Part shown: in pieces, positions 1-6,830 of the stretch | Layout: each line of letters begins with the position of its first letter | Numbering within the stretch: position 1 is the stretch's first letter | DNA from: Flavobacteriaceae bacterium | GTDB lineage: Bacteria; Bacteroidota; Bacteroidia; Flavobacteriales; Flavobacteriaceae | Direction of reading: 5' to 3' | Assembly (NCBI GenBank): GCA_947452415.1 | Contig: CANGCT010000012.1 | Location: 1-38,978 of the forward strand | DNA length: 38,978 nt | Program-made: the position numbers and the translations under genes | Notes under the pieces: model-generated | The model's input: the letters and a program-made list of their open reading frames with translations, nothing else | Databases searched by the model: none | Told to the model about the DNA's origin: nothing

Positions 1-92
1 AAGCTACCAAAAAATGGTCAATGCCAATCCATAATTGGGGATTAATCCTCAACCAGTTCTTAACTATATTTGAAAAAAGGGTGCAACTTTAA
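1..92 (+). CDS. IS256-family transposase, C-terminal end only
   Basis: Frame 3 is open from the window edge to TAA at 90-92 and encodes about 29 residues containing KKWSMPIHNWGLILNQF and FEKRVQL. Established: the pattern K.W..PI.NW...LNQ....FE.R is the usual C-terminus of IS256-family (mutator-type) DDE transposases. The rest of the gene, including the catalytic residues, lies to the left of the window. A typical IS256-type terminal sequence follows about 30 bp downstream, which supports the reading. Whether the element is intact cannot be judged from here. Confidence 0.8.
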   Translation, partial: ATKKWSMPIHNWGLILNQFLTIFEKRVQL

Positions 93-122
93 TTAAAAAG
101 TCAAACCCCTATATTTTTTAAC

Positions 123-146
123 TTACACACTTTTTAGGATAGTGTC
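123..146 (+). repeat. Right terminal inverted repeat of the IS256-like element
   Basis: TTACACACTTTTTAGGATAG followed by TGTC; read inward from the end this is GACACTATCCTAAAAAGTG. IS256-family ends commonly begin GA(T/C)A.TGTCC and continue with a TGTGTAA-type word, so 146 is the probable outer edge of the element. The left end is outside the window, so neither the inverted-repeat match nor a target-site duplication can be checked. Confidence 0.55.
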
Positions 147-192
147 GTTCTTAAAGGTGTTTTTGCACTAATTATTAATTCTAATTATTCTT

Positions 193-1476
193 TTATTTTA
201 TTAATTCTACTGAAACTCTTCTTGCTAAATCCAATCCTGTTCTACTAGAACTTGGATAAGTAGTATCAACTCCTTCAGCAATTATTGTCATTCTGCTTTC
301 GTTTATTCCAGATGATGTAAGGAAATTTTTAAGTTTCATTGCTCTACGTTTAGATAAATCAATATTATGTTGTTCACCACCACGTACATCGGCAAATCCT
401 GTTAATTTAATTTTAGCTTCTGGATGATTTTTTAAATATTGAGATAACAAATGAATATTATTTTCTGATCCTTTATTTGGCATGTCTTCATTTACATCAT
501 AAAACACATTTACATTAAGATTATCATTTTCTAAAGTTGTTTTCAATGGATCTGTTTTTTCAACAATTTGATCCTCTTTTTTAGGCTGTATTCTTTCTAA
601 TTCATCTGGAACCCCATTTTTATTAACATCAATAAATCTTCCTCTAGTATCTACTGCTACTCCTGCTGGAGTATTGTTTTCAAAATCTAAATAATCCGGT
701 ACACCATCTTTATCAGTATCATTCATTAACGTTTCGATATCTGCTATTTTCTTTCTTGCTTCTTTATCTATAGTAGAAGCTGGTGAAATATACCAATCGG
801 CATGGATTTTTTTTCTATCTCCTAAGTAAAATGTTAGTCCAAGAGAAGTATTGTATATTGAACCCGTAAGATTATTTGTATCATCTGAATAAGACCCATC
901 CCAATTAAAATGTTGTCTTAAGTTATTAAGATAAGTAAAATCACCTGTTATTGCTAACCAATTTGTTAATCGATATTGGGGAGTTAATCCTAAAATTATT
1001 CCTCCATTATCTTCTGAAACATGCTGATTAACACCTATTTGAGGTTTTAATTTTGAAAATTGAAATCCTCCATGAGCCAACATACCAATTCGATTACTAA
1101 AAGTTTCAAATCGCAATAATCTTGACAAATTGATTACTCCTTGAATTCCTAAACGATACTGCTTAAGATTGAAATCTAAAGAACCGCTTCCTGTTCGATT
1201 TTTTATCTCATCATAAGCTAAGTCGGCTTTCAATCCAAAAAGATTAGAAATCATATATCTTGCTCCTAAATCATAATGCTGAATGCCATTAAAATAAAAA
1301 TAAGTATTTGGTTTTGATGAATAATAACCCGAAGAAAAGGGTCTTATAGGTCTATTCTGTCCAACATTTAATTCAATTGACCAATGTTTGTATAGGTCTT
1401 TTTCACTTTTTTCATCTTGAGCATAAGTAAATGCAACAATAAAAGTTACGATAACTACAAATATTCTTTTTTTCAT
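193..1476 (-). CDS. OmpA-family outer membrane protein with TSP3 calcium-binding repeats
   Basis: 427 aa. The signal peptide MKKRIFVVIVTFIVAFTYAQ is followed by a beta-barrel-like N-terminal half (about 25-225). A thrombospondin type-3-like Asp/Asn-rich linker follows (about 245-290: DTDKDGVPDYLD, DVNKNGVPDELE). The C-terminal OmpA peptidoglycan-binding domain (about 315-425) contains GFADVRGGEQHNIDLSKRRA, retaining the Asp and Arg that contact diaminopimelate. It probably links the outer membrane to the cell wall, as in the Flavobacterium OmpA/P60 group. It lies downstream of the AraC-type regulator on the same strand, but a gap of about 230 bp with its own candidate promoter suggests separate transcription. 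Specific role unknown. Confidence 0.88.
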   Translation of the reverse strand: MKKRIFVVIVTFIVAFTYAQDEKSEKDLYKHWSIELNVGQNRPIRPFSSGYYSSKPNTYFYFNGIQHYDLGARYMISNLFGLKADLAYDEIKNRTGSGSLDFNLKQYRLGIQGVINLSRLLRFETFSNRIGMLAHGGFQFSKLKPQIGVNQHVSEDNGGIILGLTPQYRLTNWLAITGDFTYLNNLRQHFNWDGSYSDDTNNLTGSIYNTSLGLTFYLGDRKKIHADWYISPASTIDKEARKKIADIETLMNDTDKDGVPDYLDFENNTPAGVAVDTRGRFIDVNKNGVPDELERIQPKKEDQIVEKTDPLKTTLENDNLNVNVFYDVNEDMPNKGSENNIHLLSQYLKNHPEAKIKLTGFADVRGGEQHNIDLSKRRAMKLKNFLTSSGINESRMTIIAEGVDTTYPSSSRTGLDLARRVSVELIK

Positions 1477-1685
1477 TTATTTTAATTTTAATTGATTAAA
1501 AAATAAAATTCTAATACAATGCTGTTCTAAAAAAAATATAGTACAACACGTAAAATTCAGGCTTAATATTTAAGCTCGAATTAGGTAGTAGGTTTAAAAA
1601 AAAAGATTTTGAGGAAAATAGTTATTATATTTAAATAATAAACTAACTAAAAATTATAATTATAAAAAAACATCAAATTATATTG

Positions 1686-1693
1686 CAAATATA
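1686..1693 (-). promoter_or_regulatory. Candidate -7 element for the OmpA-like gene
   Basis: Minus-strand TATATTTG matches the Bacteroidota -7 word TAnnTTTG. No TTG -33 word is seen 17-23 bp upstream. If used, the OmpA-like mRNA would have an unusually long 5' leader of about 200 nt. That A+T-rich leader contains a small GCTTAA/TTAAGC hairpin at 1561-1575. Confidence 0.3.
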
Positions 1694-1751
1694 AATTAAT
1701 TTTATCTATTGATTGAGTTGTGAATATAATTTTTTTGTTTTTCTGTAATTT

Positions 1752-2468
1752 TCAGGAGACGTATAACAGATTTTTTTTAAAAATATGTGCAAAATTACTA
1801 TAATTTACAAATCCTAAATCAAATGCAATTTCATTAATTGGTTGATCCGAATCTTTAATTAAAGCCTTAGCAATTTCCATTTTATTAATCAATATATATT
1901 GGTAAGGAGTCACTCCAATTATACTTGAGAAAATTCTAATGAAATGATGTTTTTTCCATTTTGTTAATTTAGTTAATTCATCTATATCTATTTTTTCATA
2001 AATATTTTCATTAATATAATTAATTACATGGCGAATTCTAAAGGGCACGTCTTCTATAACCTTTTTATCCGTTTTTAATAAATCAATGTTTTTGTGTGAG
2101 TAGTTAAAAAGAATTAATTTTACACATGCTTTAACATCCAACTCTCTTAATGGCTTTAACAAAAAACCGTAAGGGCGGGTTCTTTTTATTTTTTCTAAAA
2201 TTCCATTATCTGCTTTTGAAAATATATATATAAATGGAATTAAATCTTCATTTAGTAAATACTGACCAAGTTGAATACATCTATCAACTTCGTTATTATC
2301 TAAATCAATTATTACTAAATTTGGTTTTGAATTTTCCAAATAGTTAATAATATTACCATTTAGGATAGAAACAAAATTAATTTCATATTCCTCATCTTCT
2401 AAAATCCATTGCACCTCTTGAGATAAAATATATTCGGATGCAAAAACTAGTATTTGTGTTTTTTTCAT
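1752..2468 (-). CDS. Receiver-like/AraC-type transcription regulator, C-terminus frameshifted
   Basis: 238 aa as read. Residues 1-120 resemble a response-regulator receiver: D55 in VIIDLDNN is the likely phospho-acceptor, S84 sits in the Thr/Ser position and K105 in LLKPL is the conserved lysine. The usual acidic pair after strand 1 is degenerate (VFASEY). Residues about 143-238 are an AraC-type double HTH (DIDELTKLTKWKKHHFIRIF, then INEIAFDLGFVNYSNFAHIFKK). The protein then ends abruptly in NLLYVS, where the family continues with G.(S/T)P..YRK. Removing one A from the A8 run (1771-1778) restores FKKICYTSPENYRK and a longer protein ending at 1706 (about 253 aa). The gene is therefore either frameshifted, phase-variable or mis-sequenced here. 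No sensor kinase is adjacent. Confidence 0.8.
   Translation of the reverse strand: MKKTQILVFASEYILSQEVQWILEDEEYEINFVSILNGNIINYLENSKPNLVIIDLDNNEVDRCIQLGQYLLNEDLIPFIYIFSKADNGILEKIKRTRPYGFLLKPLRELDVKACVKLILFNYSHKNIDLLKTDKKVIEDVPFRIRHVINYINENIYEKIDIDELTKLTKWKKHHFIRIFSSIIGVTPYQYILINKMEIAKALIKDSDQPINEIAFDLGFVNYSNFAHIFKKNLLYVS
1771..1778 (-). other. A8 homopolymer at the frameshift point
   Basis: Eight T on the plus strand are eight A in the coding strand, directly after the codons for AHIF. One base fewer joins the AraC-type C-terminal helix to the rest of the regulator. Such runs are prone to slipped-strand change and to sequencing error. Confidence 0.6.
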
Positions 2469-2814
2469 AATGTATTTTTAAATTAGAATCTTTACAACTA
2501 GAAAAAATAATCAAACTATTTAATAAGATAAATAATCTGATATTAAAATTAAAATTTTAAAACCACAATAAATGATTACATTATTACAAATATAATTATA
2601 CTATTTTAAAATTTTGATAAAAATATTTGTTTTTTTTGTAAATAAAATTACTCACTATAAAATACAAACTTATACTGCGAACTCAAAAACTTAAATCTTC
2701 AAGGTTAGGTACTATAGCAGTAGTCAAATTTAGTTTATTTTTATCAATAATACATTAATATAAACCTGAAAAGTGCAGAAAAGTTTTTTAAATGGAATAA
2801 TTTTAATCAAATAA
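2469..2814. other. A+T-rich intergenic region, no gene seen
   Basis: No convincing ORF or RNA gene. The only signal is a minus-strand TATATTTG at 2587-2594 (TAnnTTTG type), which could serve the AraC-type regulator with a leader of about 115 nt; no TTG -33 word accompanies it. The section around 2670-2730 is slightly less A+T-rich, but I could not match it to anything. Confidence 0.4.
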
Positions 2815-3042
2815 TCAATTTATATCCTCTAAATTTAGCTCATTAACAATTTGCTTTATATTGATGTCCATTTCTGAAATATCTACTAATGCTAAATCAT
2901 ACCAGTATTTTTTAATAAATAAAACTATTAAATCGAAATTATTTTTATATCGTTCTCGAACAGAATGTAATTCCGAGGTAGAATTAAAAATATCAATATA
3001 TCTTCTATGACTATCTTTATAACTACTTTTTATATTTTTCAT
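2815..3042 (-). CDS. Small hypothetical protein, 75 aa
   Basis: Not recognised. The frame runs from ATG at 3042 to TGA-side codons ending LNLEDIN. The first 35 residues are basic and polar (SSYKDSHRRYIDIF). A short aromatic stretch follows (LIVLFIKKYWYDLALVDI, about 37-55), and the end is acidic. No signal peptide and no clear membrane span. It is flanked on both sides by about 350 bp of noncoding A+T-rich DNA, so it is probably monocistronic. Composition resembles its neighbours. It could be a real small protein or a chance ORF; I lean to real because of its charge pattern and isolation. Confidence 0.45.
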   Translation of the reverse strand: MKNIKSSYKDSHRRYIDIFNSTSELHSVRERYKNNFDLIVLFIKKYWYDLALVDISEMDINIKQIVNELNLEDIN

Positions 3043-3351
3043 CCCAAATTTATTTTATTTATTATTTATTAAATTCTTAAAAAAAATAAAAGTTATATAA
3101 TAAAAAACAATTATATCTTTTAAAAAGTAATCTATTCATTTCATTTAAAGCACCAATGAATATTGAGGTTTTTAATATAACAATACCATATTATATTACA
3201 AAAATATTCTTACTAAAACAAAATCACAACATTAATATTTAACTAAAAAACGGAAAATTGATATTGTTTAAATTGTATTATAATTTACACAATTGTCTTT
3301 TAATTTAATAAAAAAAAGATTAATTAAAAATATAAATTTTAACATATATAG

Positions 3352-3363
3352 TATGCATGCATA
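3352..3363. promoter_or_regulatory. 12-bp palindrome, candidate MarR operator
   Basis: TATGCATGCATA is a perfect palindrome lying 12 bp upstream of the -7 word TATATTTG (3376-3383), between where -33 and -7 would be. MarR proteins bind short palindromes in their own promoters. The assignment to this MarR is inferred from position only. Confidence 0.4.
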
Positions 3364-3375
3364 ATAAATTAGTTG

Positions 3376-3383
3376 TATATTTG
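3376..3383 (+). promoter_or_regulatory. -7 promoter element for the marR-fad operon
   Basis: TATATTTG fits TAnnTTTG and lies 17 bp before the marR ATG, giving a leader of about 10 nt. No TTG -33 word is visible. Confidence 0.4.
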
Positions 3384-3400
3384 ATTATTCAAAAAAAAGT

Positions 3401-3832
3401 ATGAAAGATAAGACTATAGATTACATTCTTAGAGCTACTTGGCAAGCTGTTTCAAGAATGTACAATGAAGAAGCTTCTAAATTTGAAGGTTCTATGGCTA
3501 TTGGCTTTGCATTATTAAGTATTGACAAAGAAAATGGTACTCCATCTAATTATATCAGTAATCGTATGGGAATGGAACCAACCTCTTTAACTCGAACGTT
3601 AAAAACCTTAGAAGAAAAAGGATTAATTATTCGAAAAAAAAATCCCAAAGATGGCAGAGGAGTTCTTATATACCTAACACCACTAGGAAAAGAAAAACGA
3701 TTACTATCTAAAGAAACCGTTATTAAATTTAATGACACCATTAAGAACAATATTTCAGAAGAAAAACTAAATCACTTTCTAGAGGTTGCCGAAGTGATAA
3801 ACGATCTAATTACAGAGAAGAAAATTTTTTAA
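3401..3832 (+). CDS. MarR-family transcriptional regulator
   Basis: 143 aa. Winged helix-turn-helix of the MarR type: recognition region SNYISNRMGMEPTSLTRTLK (about 49-68), then TLEEKGLI and a wing KNPKDGRGVLIYLTPLG (about 80-96), flanked by dimerisation helices. It is the first gene of the beta-oxidation run, 74 bp before the fadN-like gene on the same strand. It probably represses this operon in response to acyl-CoA or fatty acid, as family members beside fad genes do; the ligand is inferred. A palindrome overlapping its promoter suggests autoregulation. The ATG follows an A-run without a Shine-Dalgarno sequence, which is usual in this phylum. Confidence 0.88.
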   Translation: MKDKTIDYILRATWQAVSRMYNEEASKFEGSMAIGFALLSIDKENGTPSNYISNRMGMEPTSLTRTLKTLEEKGLIIRKKNPKDGRGVLIYLTPLGKEKRLLSKETVIKFNDTIKNNISEEKLNHFLEVAEVINDLITEKKIF

Positions 3833-3906
3833 ATTCAGTTCTGAGTTGAATTTTATAAATCCTAATACTAACTCACAATAAACAACATATAACATACAAA
3901 CCAAAT

Positions 3907-6297
3907 ATGAAACGAACAATCAAAAAAGTAGCAATAATAGGTTCTGGAATCATGGGTTCTGGAATTGCATGCCATTTTGCTAACATTGGCGTAGAAGTGT
4001 TGCTTTTGGATATCCTTCCGAATGCTTTAAAAGAAGCAGAGGAAAAGAGAGGGCTAACTCTAGAGAGTAAAGCGGTTCGCAATAGAACGGTAAACGACCA
4101 TTTGGCAAATGCTTTAAAATCGAACCCCTCTCCTATTTATAGTCAGAAGTTTGCTAATAGAATCACAACCGGAAATACTACTGACGATATGGCTAAAATC
4201 GCTACTTGCGATTGGATTATTGAAGTTGTGGTAGAACGATTGGATATTAAGAAATTAGTATTCGAACAAATTGAAAAATTTCGCAAGCCTGGAACATTAG
4301 TAACTTCTAATACTTCTGGTATTCCGATTAAGTTCATGAGCGAAGGCAGAAGCGAGGACTTCCAAGCAAATTTCTGCGGAACGCATTTCTTCAATCCAGC
4401 CCGTTATTTGAAATTATTCGAAATTATTCCTGGTCCTAAAACTTCTAAAGAGGTATTGGATTTTCTAACCAACTATGGTTCGCAATATTTAGGAAAAACT
4501 TCTGTCGTAGCCAAAGATACTCCAGCGTTCATAGGAAACCGTATTGGTATCTTCGGAATTCAAAGTCTTTTCCATTTGGTAAAAGAAATGGGATTGACTA
4601 TTGAAGAAGTGGATAAATTAACAGGTCCTGTTATAGGCCGACCAAAATCGGCTACTTTTCGAACTGTAGATGTAGTTGGATTAGACACTTTAGTGCATGT
4701 TGCTAATGGTTTGTATGAAGGTTGCCCAAATGATGAGTCACACGACTTATTTAAACTTCCAGATTTTGTCAATACGATGATGGAAAACAAATGGCTAGGA
4801 AGTAAAACTGGACAAGGATTCTACAAAAAAGAAGGCAAAGAAATTTTATCTTTAGACCTGAATACTTTAGAATATCGAGCCGCTAAAAAAGCATCTTTTG
4901 CAACTTTAGAACTTACTAAAACCATTGATAAACCTATAGATCGTTTTAAAGTTTTAGTAAAAGGAAAAGACAAAGCAGGAGATTTTTATAGAAAAAACTT
5001 TGCGGCAATGTTTGCTTATTGTTCCAACAGAATTCCGGAAATATCGGATGACCTCTACAAAATTGACGATGCTATGAAAGCGGGTTTCGGTTGGGAAAAC
5101 GGTCCTTTTGAAATTTGGGATGCCATTGGTGTAGAGAAAGCAATTGAGTTAATGGAAACCGAGGGCTATACTCCTGCTGCTTGGGTCAATGATATGCTTG
5201 CTTCAGGAAGTTCCTCTTTTTACACTGTAAAAAATGGAGCGACACATTATTATAATATTGCAACCAAATCTCAAGAGAAGATTCCTGGTCAAGATGCTTT
5301 TATTATTTTAGATAATATTCGCGAAAGCCATAAAGTTTGGGGTAATTCGGATGCTACTGTATTTGATTTAGGAGAAGGAATATTGAACCTAGAATTCCAT
5401 TCTAAAATGAATACTATTGGTGGCGGTGTTTTAACAGCCATCAACAAAGCAATTGATATGGCGGAAAAAGAATACCGCGGATTAGTTATTGGAAATCAAG
5501 GAACTAATTTCTCGGTGGGCGCAAATATTGGAATGATTTTCATGATGGCGGTTGAGCAAGAATACGAGGAGTTGAACATGGCAATCAAAATGTTTCAAGA
5601 CACCATGATGCGCGTGCGCTATTCCTCAATACCAGTAATTGTAGCACCTCACGGAATGACTTTAGGTGGTGGTTGCGAAATGAGCATGCATGCCGATCGT
5701 GTGGTTGCTACTGCAGAAACTTACATTGGATTAGTAGAATTTGGAGTTGGAGTAATCCCTGGTGGAGGTGGTTCTAAAGAAATGACTTTAAGAGCCTCTG
5801 ATCTTTTTAGAAAGAACGATGTAGAGCTTAACGTACTTCAAGAATACTTCTTAACTATAGGTATGGCAAAAGTTGCAACCTCGGCTTATGAAGCATTCGA
5901 TTTAGGAATTTTGCAAAAAGGAAAAGACATTGTTGTGGTAAATAAAGACCGTCAAATTGCCGTTGCCAAACAAGTGGCTTTGCAAATGGCAGACCAAGGT
6001 TACACCCAACCAATTCGTAGAACCGACATCAAAGTATTAGGTAAACAAGCATTAGGAATGTTCTTGGTAGGAACCAACCAAATGGCAGCAGGGAAATACA
6101 TCTCGGAACACGATTTAAAAATTGCCAACAAACTAGCTTATGTAATGGCTGGAGGTGATTTATCGGAACCAACATTAGTTAGTGAACAGTATTTATTAGA
6201 TATTGAACGGGAAGCCTTCTTGTCATTGTGTGCCGAAAGAAAAACATTAGAAAGAATTCAATTCATGTTAACCAAAGGAAAACCGTTGAGAAATTAG
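3907..6297 (+). CDS. fadN: 3-hydroxyacyl-CoA dehydrogenase / enoyl-CoA hydratase fusion (FadN type)
   Basis: 796 aa, cytoplasmic. It hydrates 2-enoyl-CoA and oxidises 3-hydroxyacyl-CoA with NAD+. The N-terminal dehydrogenase has a Rossmann motif (GSGIMGSG, 12-19) and catalytic His160 in GTHFFNP. The dehydrogenase C-terminal domains follow to about 460. The crotonase domain is C-terminal (about 484-690), with the oxyanion-hole segment NFSVGANIG and both acid residues, Glu591 (GGGCEMSMHAD) and Glu611 (GLVEFGVGVIPGGGG), spaced 20 apart as in the family. This domain order is the reverse of E. coli FadB/FadJ and matches Bacillus FadN, as does the length. With the thiolase and acyl-CoA dehydrogenase it makes a complete beta-oxidation spiral. 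Confidence 0.93.
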   Translation: MKRTIKKVAIIGSGIMGSGIACHFANIGVEVLLLDILPNALKEAEEKRGLTLESKAVRNRTVNDHLANALKSNPSPIYSQKFANRITTGNTTDDMAKIATCDWIIEVVVERLDIKKLVFEQIEKFRKPGTLVTSNTSGIPIKFMSEGRSEDFQANFCGTHFFNPARYLKLFEIIPGPKTSKEVLDFLTNYGSQYLGKTSVVAKDTPAFIGNRIGIFGIQSLFHLVKEMGLTIEEVDKLTGPVIGRPKSATFRTVDVVGLDTLVHVANGLYEGCPNDESHDLFKLPDFVNTMMENKWLGSKTGQGFYKKEGKEILSLDLNTLEYRAAKKASFATLELTKTIDKPIDRFKVLVKGKDKAGDFYRKNFAAMFAYCSNRIPEISDDLYKIDDAMKAGFGWENGPFEIWDAIGVEKAIELMETEGYTPAAWVNDMLASGSSSFYTVKNGATHYYNIATKSQEKIPGQDAFIILDNIRESHKVWGNSDATVFDLGEGILNLEFHSKMNTIGGGVLTAINKAIDMAEKEYRGLVIGNQGTNFSVGANIGMIFMMAVEQEYEELNMAIKMFQDTMMRVRYSSIPVIVAPHGMTLGGGCEMSMHADRVVATAETYIGLVEFGVGVIPGGGGSKEMTLRASDLFRKNDVELNVLQEYFLTIGMAKVATSAYEAFDLGILQKGKDIVVVNKDRQIAVAKQVALQMADQGYTQPIRRTDIKVLGKQALGMFLVGTNQMAAGKYISEHDLKIANKLAYVMAGGDLSEPTLVSEQYLLDIEREAFLSLCAERKTLERIQFMLTKGKPLRN

Positions 6298-6351
6298 TAT
6301 TAAGACATTTGTATTAAGTATTAAGACTTTTGTATTAAGTATTAAGACATT
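6297..6351 (+). repeat. Left arm: tandem GTATTAAG-type repeats, inverted copy at 6761-6824
   Basis: Starting at the last base of the fadN stop codon, the segment consists of GTATTAAGACATTT, then GTATTAAGTATTAAGAC with TTTT, then GTATTAAGTATTAAGAC with ATT. Bases 6311-6331 are a perfect 21-bp inverted match to 6788-6808, and imperfect pairing extends to both sides. Confidence 0.8.
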
Positions 6352-6381
6352 GAAAATAATTAATTTAGAAATTAAGACAAT

Positions 6382-6738
6382 ATGCACAATTTTGAAAAAC
6401 TTAAAATTTGGCAAAAAGCAATGGACATAGCGATTTCAGTTTATGAAGTTTCTTTATTATTACCAAATGATGAAAAATTTAATTTAGTACATCAAATAAA
6501 AAAATGCGCTGTTTCAATACCTTCCAATATTGCTGAAGGATCAGGTAGAAATCACAATAAAGAATTTGTTCAATTTTTAGGAATTGCTAATGGATCTACA
6601 TTTGAATTAATAACACAATTAATACTAGCAAAAAGATTAAACCTTGTAAAAGAAGAAAAAATACAACCTATTATAAATCAATTAGTAGAAGTTTCAAATA
6701 TGAATTTCTCCTTTCAAAAAACATTAAAAACAACATAA
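6382..6738 (+). CDS. Four-helix-bundle protein (S23 / 23S rRNA intervening-sequence protein family)
   Basis: 118 aa, all-helical. Starts HNFEKLKIWQKAMDIAISVY and has the family signature SIPSNIAEGSGRNHNKEFVQF (about 47-67) and an amphipathic C-terminal half. Family knowledge: these small proteins are encoded in intervening sequences of 23S rRNA in some bacteria and are scattered in Bacteroidota genomes; related folds include Avd of diversity-generating retroelements. Their biochemical role is not settled; they form oligomers and may bind nucleic acid. Here the gene has no link to fatty-acid oxidation. It sits between fadN and fadA, enclosed by complementary repeat arms, which suggests an inserted cassette. 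Its composition is more A+T-rich than the flanking fad genes. The family call is confident; the function is unknown. Confidence 0.9.
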   Translation: MHNFEKLKIWQKAMDIAISVYEVSLLLPNDEKFNLVHQIKKCAVSIPSNIAEGSGRNHNKEFVQFLGIANGSTFELITQLILAKRLNLVKEEKIQPIINQLVEVSNMNFSFQKTLKTT

Positions 6739-6760
6739 AAAAACAATTAGAGAGTTTTAA

Positions 6761-6824
6761 TTCTTAATACTCAAATCTTAATACTAAAAAAGTCTTAATA
6801 CTTAATACTCTTATCTTAATACTT
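6761..6824 (+). repeat. Right arm: tandem CTTAATAC-type repeats, inverted copy of 6297-6351
   Basis: Repeats of TCTTAATAC, including AGTCTTAATACTTAATAC, run up to a few bases before the fadA ATG at 6831. The 21-bp core 6788-6808 is the exact reverse complement of 6311-6331. In mRNA the two arms could fold into a long stem with the four-helix-bundle ORF as its loop. Confidence 0.8.
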
Positions 6825-6830
6825 AAAATC

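Larger units (their letters stand above)
3043..3400. other. A+T-rich intergenic region upstream of the marR-like gene
   Basis: No gene is seen. The right end holds the marR promoter candidate and a 12-bp palindrome, listed separately. The rest is mostly A/T runs and contains divergent regulatory DNA for the 75-aa gene and the MarR gene. Confidence 0.5.

Noticed and set aside
1561..1575. GCTTAATATTTAAGC as a terminator of the AraC-type gene
   Set aside because: The stem is only 6 bp of mostly A/T and no T-run follows on the minus strand.
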